From an uncultured Pseudomonadales bacterium (GTDB taxonomy: Bacteria; Pseudomonadota; Gammaproteobacteria; Pseudomonadales; Porticoccaceae): DNA of 64,000 nucleotides. Made by a program: the position numbers and the translations under genes. The notes beneath the pieces are model-generated. The model did no database searches and had not been told where the DNA came from. It saw nothing but the letters and a program-made list of their open reading frames with translations. How positions within the stretch are numbered: position 1 is the first letter of the stretch; the number at the start of each line of letters is the position of its first letter. This document shows positions 16,935 to 25,074 of the stretch, piece by piece. The stretch spans positions 124,001 through 188,000 of the forward strand of contig OX044363.1 in the NCBI GenBank assembly GCA_943846685.1, written 5' to 3'.

Positions 16935-17224
16935 TGTGATCTTCGCTCCTGGCGGCTGTTTTTCCAATAGATAAACAGACTGAGCAATATCCACAGCAGT
17001 GCAATGGCTAAATTCTGGCCCGGCCACTGGGCAAAATAGACTGCGGCTACTTTAAAACCAATGTAGACCGAGTAGAGCACATCGATCGATAGCAGATGAT
17101 AGAGCTCATAGAAAAGCCCGGCGGTGGTCGGCAGCAGAAATTTTAGATACAGGGCGACAGCGGTACTTACAGCAACGGCTCTAAGCAAGAGGGCTTTGGT
17201 TAAATGGTTAGTCTGAATAGTCAA
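16931..17224 (-). CDS. Small membrane protein, first gene of the GMC dehydrogenase operon
   Basis: A 97-aa protein not assigned to a family, with about three hydrophobic segments (residues 12-30, 42-62 and 70-88) and a basic C-terminus (KNSRQERRSQ). It leads a four-gene minus-strand operon in which every junction is a 4-bp overlap (small protein, Tat subunit, GMC, ThuA). That coupling suggests it is a stoichiometric partner, perhaps the membrane anchor or the quinone-side element replacing the usual cytochrome subunit; no heme-binding CxxCH is present. The function is inferred from position only. Confidence 0.65.
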   Translation of the reverse strand: MTIQTNHLTKALLLRAVAVSTAVALYLKFLLPTTAGLFYELYHLLSIDVLYSVYIGFKVAAVYFAQWPGQNLAIALLWILLSLFIYWKNSRQERRSQ

Positions 17225-17368
17225 AAAAATTTCTTTTTTATTATGTTTTTATAGTATTCGATGATCATTATATTTAGGGCTGAATGCAAGCATGACTTTG
17301 CGCGTATAATGACTGGCTAACCATAAACGCTACTTTTCCAACCTAACACAACCTAATTGAGAGACTGC

Positions 17369-18307
17369 ATGTCCATACATTGGTATCCCGGCCATATGCA
17401 CAAGGCCAGCAACGAGATGATTGAGGCGCTGCCACTGGTCAATCTGGTTGTTGAAGTATTGGACGCGCGTATTCCGTTTAGTAGTTCCAACCCGTTTATT
17501 CAGGGATTGGTTACCGATAAGCCCTGTATCAAAATCCTCAACAAGTGCGATCTCGCCGATCCTGAGCTGACTAAGGTCTGGCAGGATTATTATGAGCAGC
17601 AGGATAATACCAAGACCATGGCGCTGGATTTGCAGCATTTTGACCCTAGCAAACAGGTTATAGACCTGATTAATAAGCTTTCACCACAAAAGGAAGGCCG
17701 TAACACTTTGGTCATGGTTACCGGTATCCCCAACGTGGGTAAGTCTTCACTTATTAACAGCCTAGCAGGCCGTCATATTGCCAAAACCGGCAATGAGCCG
17801 GCGGTGACCAAAGGTCAGCAAAAGATCAATCTGCGCAACGGTATTATGCTGTTGGATACGCCGGGGATTCTCTGGCCGAAGATCGAAAATCCTAATAGCA
17901 GCTACAGATTGGCCACGACCGGTGCGATTAAAAATACTGCCGTAAGCTATGAAGATGTGGCCTTTTTTGCCGCTGAGTTCCTGTTGGAAAAATACCCAAA
18001 ACTGCTGCAGGAGCGCTTTAAGTTTTCAACGTTGCCACAGTCCGAGATTGAGCTTTTAGAGATTATTGGTGCCCAGCGCGGTTGTTTGCGCAGCGGGGGT
18101 CAGGTTGATCTGGAGCGGGTCTCAACTATCTTTATCAATGAACTGCGCGCCGGCACTCTGGGTGCTATTACCTTTGAAACACCGGATGTGATTGATATTG
18201 AAATGCAGCAGGTGGAAGTTTTGCGGGCTGAGAAAGAAGAGCGAGAAAAAATCAGACTGGAAAAAACTGCCGCGCGACGCAGAAAGGCTAAAGCTAATAG
18301 AAAGTAG
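17369..18307 (+). CDS. ylqF: Ribosome biogenesis GTPase YlqF/RbgA
   Basis: Circularly permuted GTPase that helps assemble the large ribosomal subunit, 312 aa. The order of motifs is the permuted one: N-terminal IHWYPGHMHKA, then G4 NKCD near residue 60, G1 GIPNVGKSSLINSL near 125 and G3 DTPGI near 173, ending in a Lys/Arg-rich tail typical of rRNA binding. I start at ATG 17369 rather than the TTG at 17357 because the conserved IHWYPGHM begins there and GAGAG lies just upstream. It is divergent from the GMC operon and is followed by an AACAGCCCTGAGC repeat array. Confidence 0.9.
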   Translation: MSIHWYPGHMHKASNEMIEALPLVNLVVEVLDARIPFSSSNPFIQGLVTDKPCIKILNKCDLADPELTKVWQDYYEQQDNTKTMALDLQHFDPSKQVIDLINKLSPQKEGRNTLVMVTGIPNVGKSSLINSLAGRHIAKTGNEPAVTKGQQKINLRNGIMLLDTPGILWPKIENPNSSYRLATTGAIKNTAVSYEDVAFFAAEFLLEKYPKLLQERFKFSTLPQSEIELLEIIGAQRGCLRSGGQVDLERVSTIFINELRAGTLGAITFETPDVIDIEMQQVEVLRAEKEEREKIRLEKTAARRRKAKANRK

Positions 18308-18324
18308 GGCTTTTTTAACAAGCG

Positions 18325-18422
18325 GCTCAGGGCTGTTCTTAACAATCAGCCTTGAGCGTCTTCTATATAAACAGCCTTCTAAATAAACAGCCCTGAGCGT
18401 CCCGTAATAAACAGCCCTGAGC
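18325..18422 (+). repeat. Intergenic tandem array of the AACAGCCCTGAGC repeat
   Basis: Exact cores AACAGCCCTGAGC at 18386-18398 and 18410-18422 give a 24-bp period; an earlier unit at 18370 lacks eight internal bases, and 18344-18357 is a one-mismatch copy. An inverted copy, GCTCAGGGCTGTT, at 18325-18337 pairs with the 18344 copy to form an 11-bp stem. The array separates the ylqF stop from the yhiN stop, so the hairpin may double as a transcription barrier. The same core is found inside umuC and the UlaG-like gene. Confidence 0.88.
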
Positions 18423-18427
18423 GTCTT

Positions 18428-19617
18428 CTAAACAAAAAGCCCTGCCGCATAGCCAGAAGCCCAGGCCCACTGGAAGTTATAACCGCCCAGATGGCCAGTC
18501 ACATCCACCACCTCACCGACAAAATACAGTCCCGGCTGGGTTTTACACTCCATAGTCTTGGATGACAGCTGATCTGTATCCACACCGCACAGAGTGACCT
18601 CAGCAGTGCGATAGCCTTCAGTTCCCGAGGGTTTTAGCTGCCACTCCTCTAAGTGCTTGGCCACAGCCAACAGCGTCGCATCGGGAATTTCCGCTATTGC
18701 TGTCTCGGCATATTTAGCCAGTAGAGACTCTGCAATTCCAACACCAGACCTTTGGAGAGATGCTGGGCTAAAAGATTGCGCAACAGGCTTTTGGCGCTGG
18801 TCTTTTTATAGCCGAGCAACAATTCCTGACTATTGAGATCAGGCAGTAAATTAACGCTGATGGTTTGCCCCGGCTTCCAGTAGCTCGACAACTGCAATGT
18901 CGCCGGGCCGCTAATACCGCGATGGGTAAACAGTAAATTCTCGCGAAAGCTAATCCCGTTGACCGACATCTCCACATCCACCGCCAGACCCGAGAGCTTT
19001 TCGGAGATCTGCTTAATACCGTCACTAAAGGTAAAAGGCACCAGACCGGCACTGCGCGGCAGCAGATTTAAACCAAACTGCTCGGCCAGTTCATAGCCTA
19101 ACCCTGATGCACCCATAGTCGGAATAGACAGCCCACCTGTGGCCACTACCAGCGACTTGCACTGATAGTTTCCGCTAGACGTCTGCAAGCTATAACCCTC
19201 CTGCTCCGAGGCGGCAACCGTCTTTATTTCACATTTGGTTTTAATCACCACACCAGCCTGCTGACACTCATCCAGCAGCATGGCGAGAATATCTTTTGCC
19301 GACTCATCGCAAAATAGCTCGCCGTGTTTGCGCTCGTGGTAGGCAATACCATGGCGCTCAACCATATCGATAAACTGCCATTGGTTATAACGATTTAACG
19401 CCGAGATACAGAAGTGCGGGTTATTGCACAGGTAGTTTTCCGGGGTGATATCTAGATTGGTGAAGTTGCAGCGACCACCCCCGGACATCAGAATTTTCTT
19501 GCCGACTTTATTGCTGCTATCTAACACCAACACCGACAGACCGCGCTGACCGGCGGTAAAGGCACAGAATAGACCGGCGGCGCCGCCACCAATAACTATT
19601 ACATCAGGCTTTTTCAC
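18428..19617 (-). pseudogene. yhiN: YhiN/HI0933-family flavoprotein, frameshifted
   Basis: FAD-dependent oxidoreductase-like protein of the HI0933 (aminoacetone oxidase-like) family, broken into two frames. The first part (GTG 19617 to stop at 18694) has VIVIGGGAAGLFCAF, SGGGRCNFTN and ATGGLSIPTMGASGLGY. Near 18725-18745 the frame shifts: the first frame ends in SLYWLNMPRQQ, while the next frame reads SLLAKYAETAIAEIP and continues without stop to GGYNFQWAWASGYAAG, the family C-terminus, at 18428. Joined they give about 395 aa, the normal length. One base gained or lost explains it, so a sequencing error is as likely as a true pseudogene. GTG 19617 overlaps the DUF1415 stop by 4 bp. Confidence 0.8.
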
Positions 19618-20171
19618 TGGGCTGCATCCCCCTGCAACTTCTGCCAACGCTTCTCTATTTCGGCGCGGCCAATTTTTTCCAGGGTGCTTATATTGCGCAG
19701 TGGAATCTGCTCGGGATTGGGGAATTCATCCAGTGCATTAGTGAGCATATCTTCACGGAGAAAATGAATCACCGGATAGGGCGAGCGATTGCTAAAGTGG
19801 CTGGCACTCTGCTCGTCTTCGCCATCAAAGAGATACTCGGGATGAAAACTGGCCAACTGAATAGTGCCGTCGAGACCCAGCTCTTCAATAAGAGCCTCGG
19901 CATTGTCGAGAAACATTAAATACTCATCAAAACTCGCCAAGGCATTGGGCATAACTAATAGGGTTGTGGCTATATCCAGTTCGGAACTCTGCTGAATTAA
20001 ATCCAGTTCGGTCAAAAAGGCCTGATTGAGTTGATTGAGATCTTCGGATTCGCAGACGGCGATTCGCAAGGTATCCGCGGCGATCACCGGGCGCGCAAAG
20101 GGGCACAGGTTTAGCTCGACAATAAATGTCTGTAGCCAATCTCGAATATGCTGCTCAAATACGCTGGTCAT
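19614..20171 (-). CDS. DUF1415 family protein
   Basis: A 185-aa soluble protein of unknown function. The opening (HIRDWLQTFIVELNLCPFAR) and later QLASFHPEYLFDGED, NRSPYPVIHFLRED are the conserved blocks of DUF1415. Length is normal. It is the first gene of a minus-strand pair, its stop overlapping the GTG of the yhiN flavoprotein, and is divergent from the sulfide-sensor gene 212 bp away. Confidence 0.85.
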   Translation of the reverse strand: MTSVFEQHIRDWLQTFIVELNLCPFARPVIAADTLRIAVCESEDLNQLNQAFLTELDLIQQSSELDIATTLLVMPNALASFDEYLMFLDNAEALIEELGLDGTIQLASFHPEYLFDGEDEQSASHFSNRSPYPVIHFLREDMLTNALDEFPNPEQIPLRNISTLEKIGRAEIEKRWQKLQGDAAQ

Positions 20172-20283
20172 AGGAACCTAATGTGCCTGACAAAGAGCGC
20201 GCAGGATACTTAGCTTGAGGTTATCCGTCCAGCAGCGCAGCTATTTGATGTAACGCATAAAAGCTGCAGTTTTAACTTTTGTA

Positions 20284-20297
20284 TTAGATTTATCTAA
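20284..20297 (+). promoter_or_regulatory. Inverted repeat TTAGAT-TT-ATCTAA, candidate BigR-type operator
   Basis: A perfect 6-2-6 palindrome in the AT-rich region 87 bp before the ArsR-family regulator, just upstream of TATATTAAAGG-like promoter sequence. ArsR-family sensors commonly repress their own operon through such sites. Assignment is by position and symmetry only. Confidence 0.5.
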
Positions 20298-20383
20298 ATT
20301 AGTCTTTTCTTATATTAAAGGAAGTTGATTTGCCACCTGCTTTAACGGCAAACCCAATCCTATAATTTTTAGGAGTCTATGTA

Positions 20384-20719
20384 GTGACCAAAGCAAGTAA
20401 AAAAACAGCCATCAGCCCTGCCGATATTCAGCAGCTGGAAAAGCATGCTCAACAGGCAGCCGTTATGCTTAAACAGCTGGGCAATGTTAATCGTCTGATG
20501 ATTCTCTGCACGCTGCTTAATGGCGAGCGCTCAGTGGGTGAACTGCACGAAATAACCAACCTGAGTCAGTCCGCCCTATCGCAACACCTGGCATCGCTGC
20601 GCAATGCTCAACTAGTACAGACACGCCGAGAGGCACAAACTATTTTTTACAGTCTTTTGGGCACGGAATCTATACAAATTATTACTGTATTAAAGTCCAT
20701 TTACTGCAGAGGAATTTAA
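20384..20719 (+). CDS. ArsR-family sulfide/persulfide sensor (BigR/SqrR/YgaV type)
   Basis: A 111-aa winged-helix repressor. The recognition segment is LHEITNLSQSALSQHLASL near residues 54-72. Two cysteines, C42 (LMILCTLL) and C108 (SIYCRG), sit almost exactly where SqrR and BigR hold the pair (C41 and C107 in SqrR) that forms a polysulfide bridge when persulfides rise. No metal-binding CVC motif of true ArsR is present. GTG 20384 starts 12 bases after TAGGAG. It leads a four-gene operon of rhodanese, TauE/SafE permease and persulfide dioxygenase, which fits derepression by sulfide. Confidence 0.85.
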   Translation: MTKASKKTAISPADIQQLEKHAQQAAVMLKQLGNVNRLMILCTLLNGERSVGELHEITNLSQSALSQHLASLRNAQLVQTRREAQTIFYSLLGTESIQIITVLKSIYCRGI

Positions 20720-20731
20720 AAGAGGGATCTA

Positions 20732-21292
20732 ATGAAACATTCAGCTAAAACTATTTCAGCCGCTGAATTTAAACGAATTATTCAGACTGAGACTACACCG
20801 CAAATTATCGACGTACGCACAGCCGCCGAGGTGGAAAACCTGTCTCTTGAGGGCAGCGCTCACTTTCCATTGCAGGAGCTTAATTGCGCCGAGGTAAAAA
20901 CCTACCTTGCCGAGCAGGGCCAGAATCCCGAGCACCCAGTCTATCTATTGTGTGCCAGCGGGCAGCGGGCCACTCGCGCTGCCGAAAAGTTAAAGAGCGA
21001 TCTCGACTGCCCGTTGGTTATTATCGAAGGCGGTCTAAATGCGCTAAATGCCGCTGGATTATCTATTCAGCAGGGCCCCGGAAATACTATCTCTCTGGAG
21101 CGACAGGTGCGTATTACGGCAGGCAGTCTGGTCGTCATTGGAGTTAGCCTCGGCGTGTTTCTTAACCCATGGTTCCTCATGCTCCCGGCGTTTGTCGGTG
21201 CCGGATTGGCCTTCGCGGGAATGACTAACAGCTGCGCTATGGCCATGTTACTGGCACATATGCCGTGGAATAAACCCAACCGACAGCGCTAA
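20732..21292 (+). CDS. Rhodanese with C-terminal DUF2892 membrane domain (YgaP-like)
   Basis: Membrane-anchored sulfurtransferase, 186 aa. Residues 8-110 are a rhodanese domain with active-site loop CASGQRA (cysteine near 73) and IIDVRTAAEVE near the start; residues 125-180 form two membrane helices of the DUF2892 type (ITAGSLVVIGVSLGVFL, LPAFVGAGLAFAGMT). This is the YgaP layout. It follows the sensor gene by 12 bp (GAGGGA site) and probably moves sulfane sulfur from persulfides at the inner membrane face. Confidence 0.87.
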   Translation: MKHSAKTISAAEFKRIIQTETTPQIIDVRTAAEVENLSLEGSAHFPLQELNCAEVKTYLAEQGQNPEHPVYLLCASGQRATRAAEKLKSDLDCPLVIIEGGLNALNAAGLSIQQGPGNTISLERQVRITAGSLVVIGVSLGVFLNPWFLMLPAFVGAGLAFAGMTNSCAMAMLLAHMPWNKPNRQR

Positions 21293-21302
21293 CAGGTCGA
21301 TA

Positions 21303-22142
21303 ATGATTATTGTCAGTGTTCTTATTGGCTTGATTATAGGCACCGTGCTCGGACTTACCGGTGCCGGCGGCTCTATCTTTGCTGTTCCATTATTAATCCT
21401 GCTGTTGGGACTACCGATCAATGAGGCCATAGGTATAGCGTTGGGCGCAGTTGCAGTCAGCGCATTTGTTGGCTCAATCAGCAACTGGCAGGGAAAGTAT
21501 ATTTTATGGATTCCAGCACTGTCACTGGGATTGGGCGGAGCACTGTTTGCACCCTTGGGGAAATATCTCGGCAATCAGATCCCCGACTTATTTTTACTGG
21601 CTGGTTTTTCTACGCTCGCTTTTACCATTGCCATCATTATGTGGCGTCAAACCATTACGTCGCCGGAGCGTGCAGAAGTGGTGCGCTCTAATATAGGCTC
21701 TGAGACCAATTATATTGAACCCATCTGTCGCTTTAGCGATGCCGAGACATTTAAGCTCACCAGAAAATGTTTTGCCGGACTGCTCAGCGCCGGATTAATT
21801 ATCGGACTTTTAAGCGGGCTGTTTGGTGTTGGTGGCGGTTTTTTGATTGTGCCGACATTATTATTTATTACTCAGGTATCTATGCGTCAGGCAGTCGCAA
21901 CGTCGCTGTTAATTATCACCCTGATCAGCGCCACTGGATTCTTTAGCTTTGTCGCCTCCAGTCCTATGGTGGACTGGCCACTGCTGGCGAAAATCTGCTT
22001 GGGTGGGTTAATCGGGATGCTCGGTGGTCACCTGATCGCAGACAAAATTGCCGGGGCTCAACTACAGAAAATCTTTGCTATTAGCCTAATCGTGACAACC
22101 TTTATAACCCTAGGCGACCAACTTATCAAAGGAATTATTTAA
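21303..22142 (+). CDS. TauE/SafE family sulfur-anion permease
   Basis: Inner-membrane transporter of 279 aa with about eight helices in two similar halves, each opening with a glycine-rich motif: GTVLGLTGAGGSIFAVPLL near residue 13 and LSGLFGVGGGFLIVPTLL near 174. This repeat pair is the hallmark of TauE/SafE exporters for sulfite and organosulfonates. Ten bp separate it from the rhodanese and 15 bp from the dioxygenase, so it most likely exports the sulfite made by the persulfide pathway. Confidence 0.86.
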   Translation: MIIVSVLIGLIIGTVLGLTGAGGSIFAVPLLILLLGLPINEAIGIALGAVAVSAFVGSISNWQGKYILWIPALSLGLGGALFAPLGKYLGNQIPDLFLLAGFSTLAFTIAIIMWRQTITSPERAEVVRSNIGSETNYIEPICRFSDAETFKLTRKCFAGLLSAGLIIGLLSGLFGVGGGFLIVPTLLFITQVSMRQAVATSLLIITLISATGFFSFVASSPMVDWPLLAKICLGGLIGMLGGHLIADKIAGAQLQKIFAISLIVTTFITLGDQLIKGII

Positions 22143-22157
22143 TAGGAGTGATTTAAG

Positions 22158-22868
22158 ATGATTTTTAGACAAATTTTTGACCCCGACTCATCCACCTACA
22201 GCTATCTTATTGGCGATAAAAGCAGCGGCGCAGCACTGCTGATCGACTCAGTATTAGAGCGCACAGATCAAACACTGCAATTAATTAAGCAGCTCAATCT
22301 AAATCTGACTCTGGCCATTGATACCCACACCCATGCCGATCATGTTACCGGTCTCGGTGCACTGCGCGATGCCACGGGCTGCAAAACCATGATGGGCAGA
22401 GAGTCATTGGCCAACTGCCTGTCCAACACCTTTGTCGATGGTGACCATTTAAAAGTAGGCAATCTACGTATAGAGGTTATTTACTGTCCCGGACACACGG
22501 ATGACTCCTATAGCTTCTACCTGCACGAGTCTCAATCCGATAACAATCAGCCCATGCTGTTTAGCGGTGATACCTTGTTAATTCGCGGCACCGGCCGTAC
22601 TGACTTCCAAAATGGCAGTGCCGAGCATCAGTACAACAGCCTGTTTAACCGACTCTTAAAACTGCCTGACAACACCCTGGTTTATCCAGCACATGACTAT
22701 AAGGGCTGGATGGTCAGCAGCATAAGCGAGGAAAAAAGGCACAATCCGCGCCTGCAGGTAAACAGCCGTGATGAGTATATTGCGCTTATGGATGGCCTCG
22801 ACTTGCCCAACCCAAAAATGATGGATATTGCAGTGCCGGCCAATCAATCCTGTGGGGATATTTTATAA
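22158..22868 (+). CDS. Persulfide dioxygenase (ETHE1/SDO-type MBL protein)
   Basis: Non-heme-iron dioxygenase of the metallo-beta-lactamase fold, 236 aa, oxidising glutathione persulfide to sulfite. The metal motif THTHADHVTGLG lies near residues 55-66, with CPGHTDDSYSFY near 111, FSGDTLLIRGTGRTDFQNG near 133 and VYPAHDYKGW near 171; the single catalytic iron and GTGRTDFQ are characteristic of ETHE1-like rather than glyoxalase II proteins. Good GGAG site 10 bases before ATG 22158. Last gene of the sulfide operon. Confidence 0.88.
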   Translation: MIFRQIFDPDSSTYSYLIGDKSSGAALLIDSVLERTDQTLQLIKQLNLNLTLAIDTHTHADHVTGLGALRDATGCKTMMGRESLANCLSNTFVDGDHLKVGNLRIEVIYCPGHTDDSYSFYLHESQSDNNQPMLFSGDTLLIRGTGRTDFQNGSAEHQYNSLFNRLLKLPDNTLVYPAHDYKGWMVSSISEEKRHNPRLQVNSRDEYIALMDGLDLPNPKMMDIAVPANQSCGDIL

Positions 22869-22948
22869 TTCGTCGTGAAATAACACCCGATTGATCGCCT
22901 GTCAGGCAGCCGCCGTAAACATAAGCTCAATATCATAAAAATATTCCC

Positions 22949-24514
22949 ATGCAATTAAACTGGCTGGATAACGAGACTCCGACACCTGCGCTGCTCTCAA
23001 AGGGCTTTCCGGAAAAAATGGTCTTGCTCGACCTTGAAACCACTGGCGGCAAAGCCACCTATAACCGGGTAATTGAAATTGGTCTGCTGGTGATTGAGCA
23101 GGGTGAAGTGATTGAGCGCTGGCAGTCCTTTATCGACCCTGAAACATCCTTACCACCGTTTATTCAAAAGCTCACCGGCATTGCCCCAAGCATGCTGCGC
23201 GGTGCGCCGCTATTTGCCGAGATTGCCGAACAACTGCTCGGCTACCTGGAGGGGCGCACCTTGGTGGCCCATAATGCGCGCTTTGATTACGGCTTTCTAA
23301 AGAATGAGTTTCAGCGCGCGGGTATTAGTTACAACGCCAAGCCACTCTGTTCAGTGAAATTTAGTCGCAGTCTGTATCCACAGTTTAAACGCCACGGTCT
23401 CGATCAGATTATTAAGCGCTTTCAACTGCCGATTGAGAACCGCCATCGCGCCCTCGATGACGCAGAGATGATTCAGCGCTTTTTTCTTAAATCATCGGCA
23501 CTGTTTTCCGATGAAGAGATCGCCTCCACCTGTACCTGCCTATTAAAAAATCCCGCACTGCCGCCACTGCTTAAAGCCAGCGATATTAAAAAGCTGCCGG
23601 CCTCAGCTGGAGTCTACTATTTTTATGATGCCAGTGGCGTGCTGCTCTATGTGGGCAAGAGCGTGCATATCCGCAATCGTGTGATGAGCCACTTTTCTCA
23701 GGATCATAAAAACCCCAAAGATCTGCAGATTAATAACAAGCTGGCGCATATCGATTTTGAAAAGGCGCCAACTGATTTCGGTGCGCAGATTCGTGAGAGC
23801 AATCAGATCAAGGCGCTGTCGCCACTGTATAACCGGCGTCTACGTAAAACCAAAAAGCTCTATCAGTATCGCTGCGAAGAAGATCGCAATGGCTATCAAC
23901 GAATTGCTATCGAAGCGGTGGAGTTGGATGCTGAGGGGGTTGATGAACGCTTTGGTCTGTTTCGCTCACCGCGCCAGGCCTCAAAGCAGATCGAAAAACT
24001 CGCCGATCGCTATTTTCTCTGCCATAAGCTGTTGGGGCTGGAGTCGGATATCAATGCGGCCAATCAAAAACCCTGCTTTCGCGCCCAGCTGAAGAAATGC
24101 TTTGGTGCCTGCCATGGTGCCGAAGAAGCGGCCGCTTACAATCAGCGAGTAACTACCGCACTCAATAATTACCAGTTAAAAATGTGGCCCTATCCCGGTG
24201 CAATTATGATTGAGGAGCGGGATATGCAGGAGCCAGAGAATGTTGCCTTTCATGTGGTTTATAACTGGCGCTATATCGCCAAACTCAGCTTGATTGAGGA
24301 TCTCTATGATCAGGGCTATCAGCTGGCAGATAGGCAATCAGGTAACCAGTATAACAACCTCAATACAGACTCCCTATCCGCGCCGACCCCTGAGGATGAT
24401 CGCTTTGATCTGGATATCTACTTTATTCTGGTGCGCTTTTTGGTCGATGCCGAGAAGATGAAAATGCACAACCTTAAAATCTGGCCACTGCTGCCCTGCT
24501 CCAACGATCTCTAA
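22949..24514 (+). CDS. DnaQ-like 3'-5' exonuclease fused to UvrC-like GIY-YIG nuclease
   Basis: A 521-aa two-nuclease protein. Residues 24-185 are a DEDDh exonuclease: LLDLETTGG (D28, E30), VAHNARFDYGF near 106-116 and HRALDDAEM near 166-174. Residues 215-300 are a GIY-YIG domain with GVYYFYD (221) and LLYVGKS (232), as in UvrC and Cho; the remainder includes cysteines in KCFGACHG, as in UvrC. Such fusions are annotated as exonuclease or epsilon-like proteins; they probably process DNA during repair. It sits directly before the SOS-controlled umuDC but shows no LexA box of its own in the 80 bp upstream. Confidence 0.85.
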   Translation: MQLNWLDNETPTPALLSKGFPEKMVLLDLETTGGKATYNRVIEIGLLVIEQGEVIERWQSFIDPETSLPPFIQKLTGIAPSMLRGAPLFAEIAEQLLGYLEGRTLVAHNARFDYGFLKNEFQRAGISYNAKPLCSVKFSRSLYPQFKRHGLDQIIKRFQLPIENRHRALDDAEMIQRFFLKSSALFSDEEIASTCTCLLKNPALPPLLKASDIKKLPASAGVYYFYDASGVLLYVGKSVHIRNRVMSHFSQDHKNPKDLQINNKLAHIDFEKAPTDFGAQIRESNQIKALSPLYNRRLRKTKKLYQYRCEEDRNGYQRIAIEAVELDAEGVDERFGLFRSPRQASKQIEKLADRYFLCHKLLGLESDINAANQKPCFRAQLKKCFGACHGAEEAAAYNQRVTTALNNYQLKMWPYPGAIMIEERDMQEPENVAFHVVYNWRYIAKLSLIEDLYDQGYQLADRQSGNQYNNLNTDSLSAPTPEDDRFDLDIYFILVRFLVDAEKMKMHNLKIWPLLPCSNDL

Positions 24515-24572
24515 TTAAAAATATTTTAATTTAGCTTTTGATTTCCCTTGAAGAAATCCGCCCCGCACTAGA

Positions 24573-24592
24573 TACTGTATATATAAACAGTA
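24573..24592 (+). promoter_or_regulatory. LexA (SOS) box for umuDC
   Basis: TA-CTGT-N8-ACAG-TA, matching the gammaproteobacterial LexA consensus CTGT-N8-ACAG perfectly, including an AT-rich spacer. It lies 25 bp before the umuD start, so LexA binding would cover the promoter. Confidence 0.92.
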
Positions 24593-24617
24593 ATAATGAT
24601 TTTTGCGGGGAGTTTCT

Positions 24618-25064
24618 ATGAGTGTCTTGCTGGTAAGACATGGCGGTACGGCCGTTCATATAAAAAACAATTTTATTGGTATACCGCTATTTCGCGAGGC
24701 AGTATCCGCCGGATTTCCATCGCCGGCAGAGGACTATATCGAGCAGTCTCTGGATCTAAATGAACACTGTATCAAGCGCCCTGCGGCAACTTTCTTTGTG
24801 CGTGTGCAGGGTGATTCGATGATTGATGCGGGGATCTATGCTGAGGATATGCTGGTGATCGATCGCTCTATCCCGGCAGCTCACGGGGATATCGTGATCG
24901 CCGGAATACACGGGGAATTTACCGTTAAAGAGCTGCAACTGCGACCGCACACCTGCCTGATGCCGAAGAATAAAGCCTACTCGCCCATTGATATTCCCGA
25001 GGGTTCTGAGCTGGATATTTTTGGCGTGGTGACCCATGTGATTCGCAATCTTAGACATAAATAG
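24618..25064 (+). CDS. umuD: UmuD, DNA polymerase V autoproteolytic subunit
   Basis: LexA-like self-cleaving subunit of polymerase V, 148 aa. The cleavage site is A31-G32 in SAGFPSPA; the Ser-Lys dyad is S67 in VQGDSMIDAG and K104 in FTVKELQLR. After RecA-stimulated cleavage the C-terminal fragment would activate UmuC. I start at ATG 24618 (GGGGAG just upstream); the TTG at 24603 adds five residues without support. It is expressed from the LexA box at 24573 and is followed 10 bp later by umuC. Confidence 0.92.
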   Translation: MSVLLVRHGGTAVHIKNNFIGIPLFREAVSAGFPSPAEDYIEQSLDLNEHCIKRPAATFFVRVQGDSMIDAGIYAEDMLVIDRSIPAAHGDIVIAGIHGEFTVKELQLRPHTCLMPKNKAYSPIDIPEGSELDIFGVVTHVIRNLRHK

Positions 25065-25074
25065 CAGGTTATTT

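Noticed and set aside
17305..17310. TATAAT as the ylqF promoter
   Set aside because: A good -10, but no -35 at the right spacing and no extended -10; left unannotated.
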